Shown here in pieces: positions 28,120 to 36,404 of a stretch of DNA of 64,000 nt. Where the stretch lies: NCBI GenBank assembly GCA_029572965.1, contig JAKPQD010000288.1:16790-80789 (forward strand), given 5' to 3'. The stretch's first letter is position 1. Each line of letters opens with the position of its first letter. The notes beneath the pieces are model-generated. The model did no database searches. It was not told the origin of the DNA and saw only the letters and a list, made by a program, of their open reading frames with translations. This DNA comes from Bacteroidota bacterium. Lineage in GTDB: Bacteria > Bacteroidota > Bacteroidia > Bacteroidales > DTGW01. The position numbers were made by a program, and so were the translations under genes.

Positions 28120-28386
28120 AGTGAAAATGAAATATATTGTATAAAAATTCAAACCGTGAGTGCTTAATTATATTCATTTTAAATAATGCATAAAGCACCC
28201 ATTGAAACAGAAATAATAAAAACCTGTTACAAATATTTTAACCCAATAGAAAGCTATTTTTTGCCGTACTTAATTGAATTAAAATATTGAAATACAAATA
28301 ATTATCCAATTAGATATTTTCTAAACTTAATTTTGGAAAATTATATTCCTTATAAAAAAATGAACATTGTTATTTATCAGTTCTGG

Positions 28387-29427
28387 TCAAGAAGGAAAAA
28401 ACAAAGGCAGGGTAAAATAAAAAGTAGCACCACAGCCTTCTTTACTTTCTACCCAAATTTTACCTCCATGCAACTCAACAAATTCTTTAGCTATAGCCAA
28501 TCCTAAACCTGTCCCCCCGTGAGTAAAGGCTATTTTATCATTGGCTTGGACGAAGCGGCCGAAAATTTTCTCTGTCATAGATGAGGGCATCCCAATACCC
28601 GAATCCTGAACAAAAAACTCCAACATATCTTTGGTGGCTAACTTATAGCCAACAGTAATAGTGCCTTGTTCGGTAAATTTTATAGCGTTGCCAATAAGGT
28701 TAATCAGTACCTGCTTGATTCGGAGCTCATCGGCAGTGATAAAATCGCTCCCATCGGGCAACTCAAGAGATAGCTTAAAGCTAATATGGCTTTTATTGCG
28801 ATTTTTCATGTCGAGCATAAAAAACAACTGCAAATCGTAAAGCAAACGGTTTAGGCTAAACTGGCTTTTGAACAATGTAAGCTTACCAGCTTCTATACGC
28901 GACAAATCAAGCAAGTCAGTAATGAGCTTGAAGAGATAATTGCCATTGCTATGTATAATCTGGGCATATTCACGTATTTTCCCCACCGGGAAATCTTTTT
29001 TAGAGAGCAACTCAGCAAAACCAATAATACCATTAAGCGGCGTACGGATTTCGTGAGCAATATTAGACAAAAACAAATTTGAAACATCATCAAAGTAATG
29101 ATCTTCCCCATTTCTATTCTCTTTTTGAGCCCTAACAATCAATATGTAACCTGATGTTTCGTTTTCACCGTTTTCGCAGGTAAAAAGAGCTGTTTCATAC
29201 CTGACATTTTCAATATTGACAGTGGCAGTTTGCGGAACGGTGCAAACCTTTCTGTTTTTGTTAATAAGAAGCTTTTTTTCTGACGAAATTTCGTGCTCGC
29301 CAATTTTTTTCCCTATCAGCCCGGGCACAAAACTATCATCATTGCAAAACACCAGGGTACAATCAATATCAAAAAAAAGCAAAAAACCTTGTATATGAAA
29401 GCTAATATTTTTAAGAGTGTTTATCAT
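28387..29427 (-). CDS. Cytoplasmic sensor histidine kinase
   Basis: 346 aa. Residues 1-100 form a degenerate PAS-like input region without membrane segments. The HisKA domain has the H-box NIAHEIRTPLNGIIGF with phospho-acceptor His125. The HATPase domain has the N-box QVLINLIGNAIKF, G1 DSGIGM and G2 GGTGLGLAIA. It therefore autophosphorylates in the cytoplasm, but no adjacent response regulator is present; the divergent neighbour is the Crp/Fnr-type factor at 29606. The partner is unknown. Confidence 0.9.
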   Translation of the reverse strand: MINTLKNISFHIQGFLLFFDIDCTLVFCNDDSFVPGLIGKKIGEHEISSEKKLLINKNRKVCTVPQTATVNIENVRYETALFTCENGENETSGYILIVRAQKENRNGEDHYFDDVSNLFLSNIAHEIRTPLNGIIGFAELLSKKDFPVGKIREYAQIIHSNGNYLFKLITDLLDLSRIEAGKLTLFKSQFSLNRLLYDLQLFFMLDMKNRNKSHISFKLSLELPDGSDFITADELRIKQVLINLIGNAIKFTEQGTITVGYKLATKDMLEFFVQDSGIGMPSSMTEKIFGRFVQANDKIAFTHGGTGLGLAIAKEFVELHGGKIWVESKEGCGATFYFTLPLFFPS

Positions 29428-29605
29428 AAAATTTCTTTTATAAACTACTCGTACTAATGTGAAGTTAAGAATCTTTTTTTACATTTTGTCATTTTTTAAA
29501 ACTCATATTTTACTTGAAAATAGGAAAGTTTGTGTATATTTATAGTAAGTTTTAGCATCCAGGGCAAAAACTGAAACTTTTATCATTTTTAATTATACAA
29601 GAAAC

Positions 29606-30286
29606 ATGAATTCAACATTATGCCATCAGTGCTATAGTGGTTGTCCTTTTTATCTTTGTATAAAAGACACTGGTCAAGGTCTTTTGTTAAACGAAGTATC
29701 AGAGATTTTTTACAAACGTAAAGAGCTAATCTTCAAACAAAATACACGTTCAACACAAATATTTTATCTAAAAAGCGGATTAGTAAAATTATCTATAGAA
29801 CGCCGAAACGAAAAAAACGCTATATTGAAAATACTGACCCCGGGGTCTTTTATTGGCATCAATTCATTTAGCAAAGATCTTTGCCAATATTCTGCCGCAG
29901 CCTTAACTAACAGCGAAGTTTGTATCATTCCTAAAGAAGTTGTATTTAAATTGATAACCAGCAACCCATGTTTTGCCCAGATAATTTTTGATGCTATTTC
30001 GGAGAAATATGCATATATTATAAGAAAAATATCATCTTTGAGCACTAAACAGATGCATGGCAGATTGGCAGACGTTCTGCTTTATCTCAATAGCAGCGAG
30101 TTTAACAATACTGATGTATTTTCGCACATTACACGCCAAGATATCGCTGAGCTTTCAGGGATGGCACTTGAAAGCGTTATCAGGCTATTGTCTGAGTTTA
30201 AAGAAGATGGGTTGATTAGGTTAGATGGCAAGAAAATTGTAATTAATAATGAAGAATTGATACTAAAACTTAGTGAAATTGGTTAA
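29606..30286 (+). CDS. Crp/Fnr-family transcription regulator with an N-terminal cysteine cluster
   Basis: 226 aa: cyclic-nucleotide-binding-like beta-roll (about residues 25-140, LKILTPGSFIGINSF) and a C-terminal winged helix (ITRQDIAELSGMALESVIRLLSEF). Residues 6-18 are C-x2-C-x3-C-x4-C (CHQCYSGCPFYLC), spacing that recalls the iron-sulfur cysteines of FNR though not identical to it. Residues for cAMP contact (the RxS of the phosphate cassette) are not visible. It could sense oxygen, NO or redox state; this is inference from the cysteines. It starts 178 bp from the divergent kinase. Confidence 0.85.
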   Translation: MNSTLCHQCYSGCPFYLCIKDTGQGLLLNEVSEIFYKRKELIFKQNTRSTQIFYLKSGLVKLSIERRNEKNAILKILTPGSFIGINSFSKDLCQYSAAALTNSEVCIIPKEVVFKLITSNPCFAQIIFDAISEKYAYIIRKISSLSTKQMHGRLADVLLYLNSSEFNNTDVFSHITRQDIAELSGMALESVIRLLSEFKEDGLIRLDGKKIVINNEELILKLSEIG

Positions 30287-30321
30287 TTAGTTACATTTTT
30301 ATAGAAAAAAAAAGAGAGTTT

Positions 30322-33300
30322 GTGTTAAATAAATATAGCTTTAAAAGCAATATATATAAGGGGTTCATAGTTTTCATCGGGTCATATCTGTTACTCGCCC
30401 AACATGGGTATGGGCAGTATTTTAATGGCCCCAACAAGCCCGATTACAAGATTTTTGAGTACAAAGTCCTTACTAGTCCTCATTTTGAACTTTATCATTA
30501 TTTAGAGAACGATTCGGTGAAAAATGCCTTTATGGCAGCTTCTGAAAAATGGTACGAACGCCATTTTATGATATTTTCAGACACCTTTAAAGAAAAGAAC
30601 CCGGTAATATTGTATGCCAACCATGCCGACTTCCAGCAAACCAATGCAGTAAGCGGGTTGATAGGCGTTGGCACAGGAGGGGTAACCGAATCGCTCAAAA
30701 ACAGGGTAATAATGCCTTTGATGGAATCGGCTGCCCAAACTGACCACGTTTTAGGGCATGAGCTGGTGCATGCTTTTCAATACAACTTTTTGCTTAGCGA
30801 TGACAGCCTTCAACTACGGAATATGCGAAATATACCGTTATGGATGATAGAAGGTATGGCAGAATACTTGTCTATTGGGAGTACCGACGTGCTTACTGCA
30901 ATGTGGATGCGTGATGCCATTCTGAACAACGATTTTCCGACGCTGGATGACATGAGCCGCTCATATAAATACTTTCCGTACAGGTATGGACAAGCTTTTT
31001 GGGCTTTTGTTACTGGTTACTATGGAGACACCATTATAAAACCGCTTTTTGACCTGACTACAAAGTATGGATATGACAAAGCCCTTGAGACACTAACTAT
31101 ATGGAACGAACGTTCATTCTCGCAAGCCTGGAAAAACTCCATGCAGCAATATTACAGCAAGTTCATAGCCAAAGCTGACAAACAGCCAACCGGCACAAAA
31201 ATCCTGCACCGCAAAAATTCCGGGGCCATCAATATAGCCCCGTCGCTGAGCCCGGATGGTAAATATGTTATATTCCTTTCGGAAAAAGACCTATTCACCT
31301 TTGACCTTTTTATGGCCGATGCTAAAACGGGCAAAATTGTAAAAAAAATCTCAAGCACCATCAGACAAAACCAAATAGACGACTTCAACTTCCTGGAATC
31401 GGGCGGTACATGGTCTCCGGATGGAAAGAAGTTTGCATTTGTTACTTTTAGCAAAGGCCGTAACCGATTGTTGATTATTGATATAAACAATCCGGCCTAT
31501 TCAACTGAAAAAGACTTGAAAACAATAGACGCATTTAGTAACCCTGCATGGTCACCCGATGGTAAAAGTATTGTAGTTACAGGTTTAAAAGAAGGTGTTA
31601 CAGATTTATATTCGTACCAGGTAGAAAAAGACACAACATTCCGTTTGACCAATGACGTTTATTGCAATTTGATGCCTTCGTGGTCAAAAGACGGCCGTTT
31701 TATTGTATATTCGACCGATAGGCCGGCCGAAGGGCAAACTGGCATCCAGAAAGGTTACTCATTAGCTATATTTGACGTTCAAACAAAAGAAATAAAAGTA
31801 CTTCCGGTATTTCCTGGTGCAGAAAACCTCAATGCCCAGATAGATTCAACTGGTGACAATGTGTATTTTCTGTCAGACGCTAATGGCATAAGAAATTTGT
31901 ACCATTACAACGTATCAAGTAATGAAACCAAGCGTTTGAGCAATGCCCAAACCGGAGTTTGCGGGGTGACACATTTTACTCCAGCACTCACTATGAACCA
32001 CCAAAACATAATATATACCTATTATTGGAACGGAGATTATAATCTTTACAAAGCTAATATCAATGATTTTAAAGCGGTAAAAGTAAACACAGACGAAGTG
32101 AATTTTGATGCGGCTATACTCCCTCCATTTAAAAGAATTGGCAAGGACATAGTCAATGTCAACCTGGGCGAGGCTATAGATAAAAGCACCCTGCCCAAAG
32201 ACTCTATTATCCCGGTCCCCTATCGTTCAAAATTTCAATTGGACTACATAGGAGGCTCCAATGTAGGCGTTTCGGCGGGGTCATATTATGGGACAGGTAT
32301 GTCGGGCAGTGTGGACATGCTCTTTGGTGATGTAGTAGGCAATTACCAGCTTTATACCAGCCTGGCCATAAACGGGCAGATTCAGGACTTTGGAGGCTCA
32401 GTAGCCTTTATCAACAACAAAAACAAGATAGACTGGGGTGCTTCACTTTCGCACATCCCATACAAATATGGCAATTATTACTATTCAAATGACAGTGTGG
32501 ATGACAACCTGGTTTCGGTGCTAAATGTAGATATGCAATGGATTTTTGAAAACTCAATAGCTTTGTTTGCTATAAAACCTTTATCGCAAACCCGAAGAAT
32601 AGAAGCTTCTATATCATATTCATATTACAATTTTTATCTTGAACGCGATAAATATATAGGAAGCATTTATGGATATTCAACCTGGATTGGACGCGAAAAG
32701 AACCTGCCAACAGACAAGGGATTTGGTATTGCCTCTGTGAGTACAGCCTATACACTTGACAATTCGTACATGGGCATAGCCTCGCCATTACGTGGACAGC
32801 GCTTCAGGGTCGAAGTGGACCAATATGTTGGCAAGATAAACTTTACCAATTTATTGATAGATTACCGGAAATACTTCTTTATCAACCCTTACAGCTTTGC
32901 CTTCAGACTTTATCACCAGGGAAGATATGGCAATGTGACTACAAACAATGTAATAAGGTCGTTGTACTTAGGATGGCCGTGGTTGGTACGTGGGTTTTAC
33001 GGATTTATCGGGGCAGACAGTTATCTGGCCAATCAAACCATGCTGTTTGGAAGCCGTTTGGCCATAGCCAATGCTGAATTCAGGATCCCGTTTACCGGGC
33101 CCGAACGGTTATGCCTGATACCTTTTAAATACTTTGTTTCCGAGCTTTCATTCTTTACAGATGCTGGTGTAGCCTGGAGTAAAATAGACCAACTTACCCT
33201 TAACCGCCACAAAAACGAAACGTTAAAAGTCAACTATAAAAACCTGGCTACATCTGGCCCGGATAATATGTTTGATGGCTTAGACGAAAACTATTACCGA

Positions 33301-33441
33301 TACCCGCTTATGACCTATGGGGTTTCTTTGCGCATTAACCTTTTCGGGGTGTTAATCATCGAACCATATTATTCCATCCCATTTATGAAAGACTGGCAAA
33401 GCTATGCCGGCCTGAACCTCAATTTATTCCCCGGTTGGTAA
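30322..33441 (+). CDS. Exported MA-type metalloprotease / TolB-like propeller / outer-membrane barrel protein
   Basis: 1039 aa starting with GTG at 30322 (no in-frame ATG precedes the signal peptide). A signal peptide (ending about YGQ) leads a zinc peptidase domain with HELVH (His146-His150) and downstream glutamate motif WMIEGMAEYLS. Next is a region of PD40/WD40-like repeats (AWSPDGKSIVV, PSLSPDGKYVIF, SWSKDGRFIVYS). The last 400 residues look like an Omp85/BamA-type barrel (GIASPLRGQRFRVEVDQY, GWPWLVRGFYGF). The architecture suggests a surface protein with a periplasmic or exposed protease and propeller and an anchored barrel. It begins 35 bp after the Crp/Fnr gene, so they may be cotranscribed. 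Confidence 0.85.
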   Translation: MLNKYSFKSNIYKGFIVFIGSYLLLAQHGYGQYFNGPNKPDYKIFEYKVLTSPHFELYHYLENDSVKNAFMAASEKWYERHFMIFSDTFKEKNPVILYANHADFQQTNAVSGLIGVGTGGVTESLKNRVIMPLMESAAQTDHVLGHELVHAFQYNFLLSDDSLQLRNMRNIPLWMIEGMAEYLSIGSTDVLTAMWMRDAILNNDFPTLDDMSRSYKYFPYRYGQAFWAFVTGYYGDTIIKPLFDLTTKYGYDKALETLTIWNERSFSQAWKNSMQQYYSKFIAKADKQPTGTKILHRKNSGAINIAPSLSPDGKYVIFLSEKDLFTFDLFMADAKTGKIVKKISSTIRQNQIDDFNFLESGGTWSPDGKKFAFVTFSKGRNRLLIIDINNPAYSTEKDLKTIDAFSNPAWSPDGKSIVVTGLKEGVTDLYSYQVEKDTTFRLTNDVYCNLMPSWSKDGRFIVYSTDRPAEGQTGIQKGYSLAIFDVQTKEIKVLPVFPGAENLNAQIDSTGDNVYFLSDANGIRNLYHYNVSSNETKRLSNAQTGVCGVTHFTPALTMNHQNIIYTYYWNGDYNLYKANINDFKAVKVNTDEVNFDAAILPPFKRIGKDIVNVNLGEAIDKSTLPKDSIIPVPYRSKFQLDYIGGSNVGVSAGSYYGTGMSGSVDMLFGDVVGNYQLYTSLAINGQIQDFGGSVAFINNKNKIDWGASLSHIPYKYGNYYYSNDSVDDNLVSVLNVDMQWIFENSIALFAIKPLSQTRRIEASISYSYYNFYLERDKYIGSIYGYSTWIGREKNLPTDKGFGIASVSTAYTLDNSYMGIASPLRGQRFRVEVDQYVGKINFTNLLIDYRKYFFINPYSFAFRLYHQGRYGNVTTNNVIRSLYLGWPWLVRGFYGFIGADSYLANQTMLFGSRLAIANAEFRIPFTGPERLCLIPFKYFVSELSFFTDAGVAWSKIDQLTLNRHKNETLKVNYKNLATSGPDNMFDGLDENYYRYPLMTYGVSLRINLFGVLIIEPYYSIPFMKDWQSYAGLNLNLFPGW

Positions 33442-33480
33442 ATTATTGTCCTAACCATATCAAAATGAACAAATAAAATA

Positions 33481-33488
33481 TACCTTTG
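33481..33488 (+). promoter_or_regulatory. Candidate -7 box of the FKBP gene pair
   Basis: TACCTTTG, then TGCC, identical over twelve bases to the nifJ box. It lies 48 bp before the ATG at 33537 and argues against the upstream in-frame ATG at 33486, which falls inside it. Confidence 0.5.
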
Positions 33489-33536
33489 TGCCGTTTTGTA
33501 AAGAACATAACCTGTTTTATAGTAAAAAAAAAACAC

Positions 33537-34235
33537 ATGAAAAAAATTCTGACCTTTATATTTATTGGGAGCATTGCCTTCAATGCTTTTTCGCAAAAGA
33601 AACAGAAAGAAGAATTAAAAACCAACCTTGACTCTGTATCGTATTGTTTGGGAACTTATTTTGGCAATTCGCTAAAAGCAGCTGGTGTAAGTGCAATAAA
33701 TAACGAAGCTTTTATAAAAGGTTTGGAAGCTGAACTTAGTGGCACCTCTAAAATATCGCAAGAAGTTGCTAATCAACTCATTCAAGCTTTTATGATGAAG
33801 CAATTTCAGGCCAAAACGCAAAAAAACCTGGCAGAAGGCCGCAAGTTTCTTGAAGAAAACAAAAAGAAAGAAGGCGTAATAACCCTTCCAAGTGGTTTGC
33901 AATACAAAGTGATTGCAAATGGCGAAGGAGAGTCGCCTACCATCAATGATAAGGTTACCTGCCATTATGAAGGGAAATTAATCAACGGAAAAGTATTTGA
34001 CAGCTCAATACAAAGGGGCAAGCCTATGCAGTTTGCCGTAAATGGCGTAATCAGCGGATGGACCGAAGCCCTGCAACTGATGAAACCCGGGGCAAAATGG
34101 ATTTTGTACATTCCATCAGAACTGGCTTATGGCGAGCAGATTATGCGCGGCAGCGAGATTGAGCCAAACAGTGTATTGATATTCGACATTGAGCTTATTT
34201 CGGTTGAAAAACAAACTCCTGCAGAAAATAAATAA
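33537..34235 (+). CDS. FKBP-type peptidyl-prolyl isomerase (Mip/FklB-like), exported
   Basis: 232 aa from the ATG at 33537 (MKKILTFIFIGSIAFNAFSQ, a signal peptide). The N-terminal FKBP_N dimerisation part (SVSYCLGTYFGNSLKAAG ... EENKKKEGV) precedes the FKBP domain (LPSGLQYKVI, VTCHYEGKLINGKVFDSS, SGWTEALQLMKPGAKW, YIPSELAYGE). It helps fold proteins in the periplasm. The next gene is a paralogue 26 bp downstream; the pair probably arose by duplication. Confidence 0.93.
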   Translation: MKKILTFIFIGSIAFNAFSQKKQKEELKTNLDSVSYCLGTYFGNSLKAAGVSAINNEAFIKGLEAELSGTSKISQEVANQLIQAFMMKQFQAKTQKNLAEGRKFLEENKKKEGVITLPSGLQYKVIANGEGESPTINDKVTCHYEGKLINGKVFDSSIQRGKPMQFAVNGVISGWTEALQLMKPGAKWILYIPSELAYGEQIMRGSEIEPNSVLIFDIELISVEKQTPAENK

Positions 34236-34261
34236 TTATTAATTTTTTTAAATATAAAACA

Positions 34262-34972
34262 ATGAAAGTAAAATTTTTAGTTTCGATTTTAGCAATTTCG
34301 TTGGTAGTATTAAGTGCATGTAATAAAAAAAGCACTGTAAAACTCCGTAACGATGTGGACAGTGCCAGTTATGCCATTGGGGTTTCAATAGGTGCAAATT
34401 TACAACCGCTTGACATGCCGGCTTTTAACGCTGAACTTTTCAAACAGGCCGTTATGGAAGCAATGGCCAAAAAAGAACACAAGATGACCCAAGAGCAAAT
34501 TCAAATGTTCTTACAACAATATTTCACAAACCTTCAAAAAAAACAAGCTGAAGCTTCATTGAAAAAAAATGAAGAATTTTTGAAGAAAAACAAAGAACGC
34601 AAAGGTGTTATCACTACCGCCAGCGGCTTGCAATATGAAGTATTAAGAGAAGGCACAGGGGCAACCCCCAAAGCTGAGGACATGGTTACCATCAATTACA
34701 AGGGCACACTAATTGATGGCACTGTATTTGACAGCTCATACGAACGCAAAGAGCCTATAACATTTGCCGTAAATGGTGTTATCCCGGGGTTTTCAGAAGC
34801 CCTTCAACTGATGAAAGTGGGGTCAAACTACAAAATCTACATTCCATCGCAATTAGGTTATGGCCCTAATCCTCAAGGGAAAATCAAACCCAACTCATTA
34901 TTAATTTTTGAAGTTGAGCTTTTATCTATTTCAACCCCCGAACAGAAAAAAGAAGAAGCAAAAAAACAATAA
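34262..34972 (+). CDS. FKBP-type peptidyl-prolyl isomerase, lipoprotein
   Basis: 236 aa with a lipoprotein signal: LVVLSAC places Cys20 for lipidation (MKVKFLVSILAISLVVLSAC). FKBP_N region (SASYAIGVSIGANLQPLD) and FKBP domain (TASGLQYEVL, VTINYKGTLIDGTVFDSSYE, GFSEALQLMKVGSNYK, YIPSQLGYG) follow. It is anchored to a membrane, unlike its soluble neighbour. A hairpin terminator ends the pair. Confidence 0.93.
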   Translation: MKVKFLVSILAISLVVLSACNKKSTVKLRNDVDSASYAIGVSIGANLQPLDMPAFNAELFKQAVMEAMAKKEHKMTQEQIQMFLQQYFTNLQKKQAEASLKKNEEFLKKNKERKGVITTASGLQYEVLREGTGATPKAEDMVTINYKGTLIDGTVFDSSYERKEPITFAVNGVIPGFSEALQLMKVGSNYKIYIPSQLGYGPNPQGKIKPNSLLIFEVELLSISTPEQKKEEAKKQ

Positions 34973-34991
34973 GCTTTTTTAACAAAAAAAG

Positions 34992-35026
34992 AAAGCATAC
35001 ATTTAACAAGATGTGTGCTTTTTTTA
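34992..35026 (+). terminator. Rho-independent terminator after the FKBP pair
   Basis: AAAGCATACAT (34992-35002) pairs with ATGTGTGCTTT (35011-35021) with one G-U wobble; a T-run follows immediately. Confidence 0.8.
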
Positions 35027-35035
35027 TGCAATGAT

Positions 35036-35043
35036 TACTTTTG
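35036..35043 (+). promoter_or_regulatory. Candidate -7 box of the mechanosensitive channel gene
   Basis: TACTTTTG, matching TAnnTTTG, 19 bp before the ATG at 35062; the leader would be about 10-15 nt. Confidence 0.4.
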
Positions 35044-35061
35044 CAAAAAAAATAAGAAGCT

Positions 35062-36270
35062 ATGTATGACTATCTGAAAGAACTAAGTGTTTCTCTTGAA
35101 AAGTTGATATTATCGCATCATCTATCACCAACAGTAGCACATTCTCTTAATCTTATGGCCAACATAGTAGCCATAGCTTTAATGGCAATGTTGGCCAACT
35201 TTGTGGCCAAAAAAATCATCATTTCTATCATCAAAAAGTGGGTAGATAAAAGCACCAATGACTATGACGATGTATTTTATGAAAAAGGCGTATTCAACCG
35301 CTTATCTCACCTGGCTCCGGCATTGGTGATATCAAAACTTACGCCAATTGCATTATATGGGTACAACGTAGCTATCAATACCATTGCTACTTTAACCAAC
35401 ATATACATACTTTTAGCTGTTATAGCTGTAATAATGGCTGTTATCAATGCCTTGCATGATATATACAACATGACCCCCATGGGCAAACAACGTTCAATAA
35501 AGGGTTACATTCAGGCTGCCAAATCTATAGTGATTTTTATCGGTGTGTTGATGGTAATCTCCATTTTGGTAAAAAAAGACCTGAGTTCGTTGTTTGCAGG
35601 ATTGACAGCCTTTGCAGCTGTTTTGATGTTTGTTTTTAAAGATGCTATCCTGGGTTTGGTTGCAGGTATTCAAATCTCCTCCAACGACATATTACGTGTA
35701 GGTGATTATATAGAAATGCCAAGCCGCGGAGCTGATGGCACTGTTATTGATATAAAACTCAGCACTGTTAAGGTTCACAATGCTAACCGGACTATTGTTA
35801 CTATTCCTACCTATTCTTTCGTCAACGAATCATTTTTAAACTGGCGTGGGCTTGATATCTCATTAGGAAGACGTATAAAAAGATCTATAAACATTGACAT
35901 GCAAAGTATCTTTTTTTGTAACGACCAACAACTTGAAGAATTTAAGAAAAACCCTTTGGTAGAACGTGCCATAGAAAAAAGCAGCCCCGGGATATATGAT
36001 AAAATTACCAATGCCCAGGTTTTCAGGCTATACATCGAAGAATGGCTAAAAAACAACAAAGACATCAATGCCGGAATGCCATTTCTGGTAAGATATCTAC
36101 AACCCACCGAAAACGGTATGCCTTTAGAGCTGGCCGTACACACATTTCACAAACCAGCAGCAGACTTTGAAGAGGTACAATCATCTATATTTGAATACCT
36201 GATAGCCACAGCCCCACAGTTTGGCTTACGTATCTTCCAGGTACCAAGCGGTTTCGATGTAAGGAAATAA
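35062..36270 (+). CDS. MscS-family mechanosensitive ion channel (YbdG-like)
   Basis: 402 aa, a pressure-release channel of the inner membrane protecting cells from hypo-osmotic shock. N-terminal hydrophobic helices lie at about 30-50, 90-130 and 155-175. The pore helix region is LSSLFAGLTAFAAVLMFVFKDAILGLVAGIQI, then the MscS signature segment VGDYIEM ... GTVIDIKLSTVKVHNANRTIVTIPTYSFVNESFLNWR. The C-terminal domain is soluble. The length suits the YbdG type rather than short MscS. It is flanked by terminators on both sides and probably transcribed alone. Confidence 0.93.
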   Translation: MYDYLKELSVSLEKLILSHHLSPTVAHSLNLMANIVAIALMAMLANFVAKKIIISIIKKWVDKSTNDYDDVFYEKGVFNRLSHLAPALVISKLTPIALYGYNVAINTIATLTNIYILLAVIAVIMAVINALHDIYNMTPMGKQRSIKGYIQAAKSIVIFIGVLMVISILVKKDLSSLFAGLTAFAAVLMFVFKDAILGLVAGIQISSNDILRVGDYIEMPSRGADGTVIDIKLSTVKVHNANRTIVTIPTYSFVNESFLNWRGLDISLGRRIKRSINIDMQSIFFCNDQQLEEFKKNPLVERAIEKSSPGIYDKITNAQVFRLYIEEWLKNNKDINAGMPFLVRYLQPTENGMPLELAVHTFHKPAADFEEVQSSIFEYLIATAPQFGLRIFQVPSGFDVRK

Positions 36271-36288
36271 ATTACAACAAACTACCTC

Positions 36289-36322
36289 AAAAACGCCTTT
36301 GAATGACCTCAAAGGCGTTTTT
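36289..36322 (+). terminator. Rho-independent terminator after the channel gene
   Basis: AAAAACGCCTTTGA (36289-36302) and TCAAAGGCGTTTTT (36309-36322) are perfect reverse complements around a 6-nt loop and end in a T-run. Confidence 0.92.
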
Positions 36323-36404
36323 GTTGCTTTAACTTCAAATTAAGGTTCAATTTTAGCTTATACACTTAAAATGGATTAACTTTAAAATATCCAAAAATGA
36401 GTAT

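Noticed and set aside
28057..28152. 32-residue N-terminal extension of the pyruvate oxidoreductase
   Set aside because: Contains the candidate -7 box and no family similarity; MADKKFVTCDGN is the natural start.
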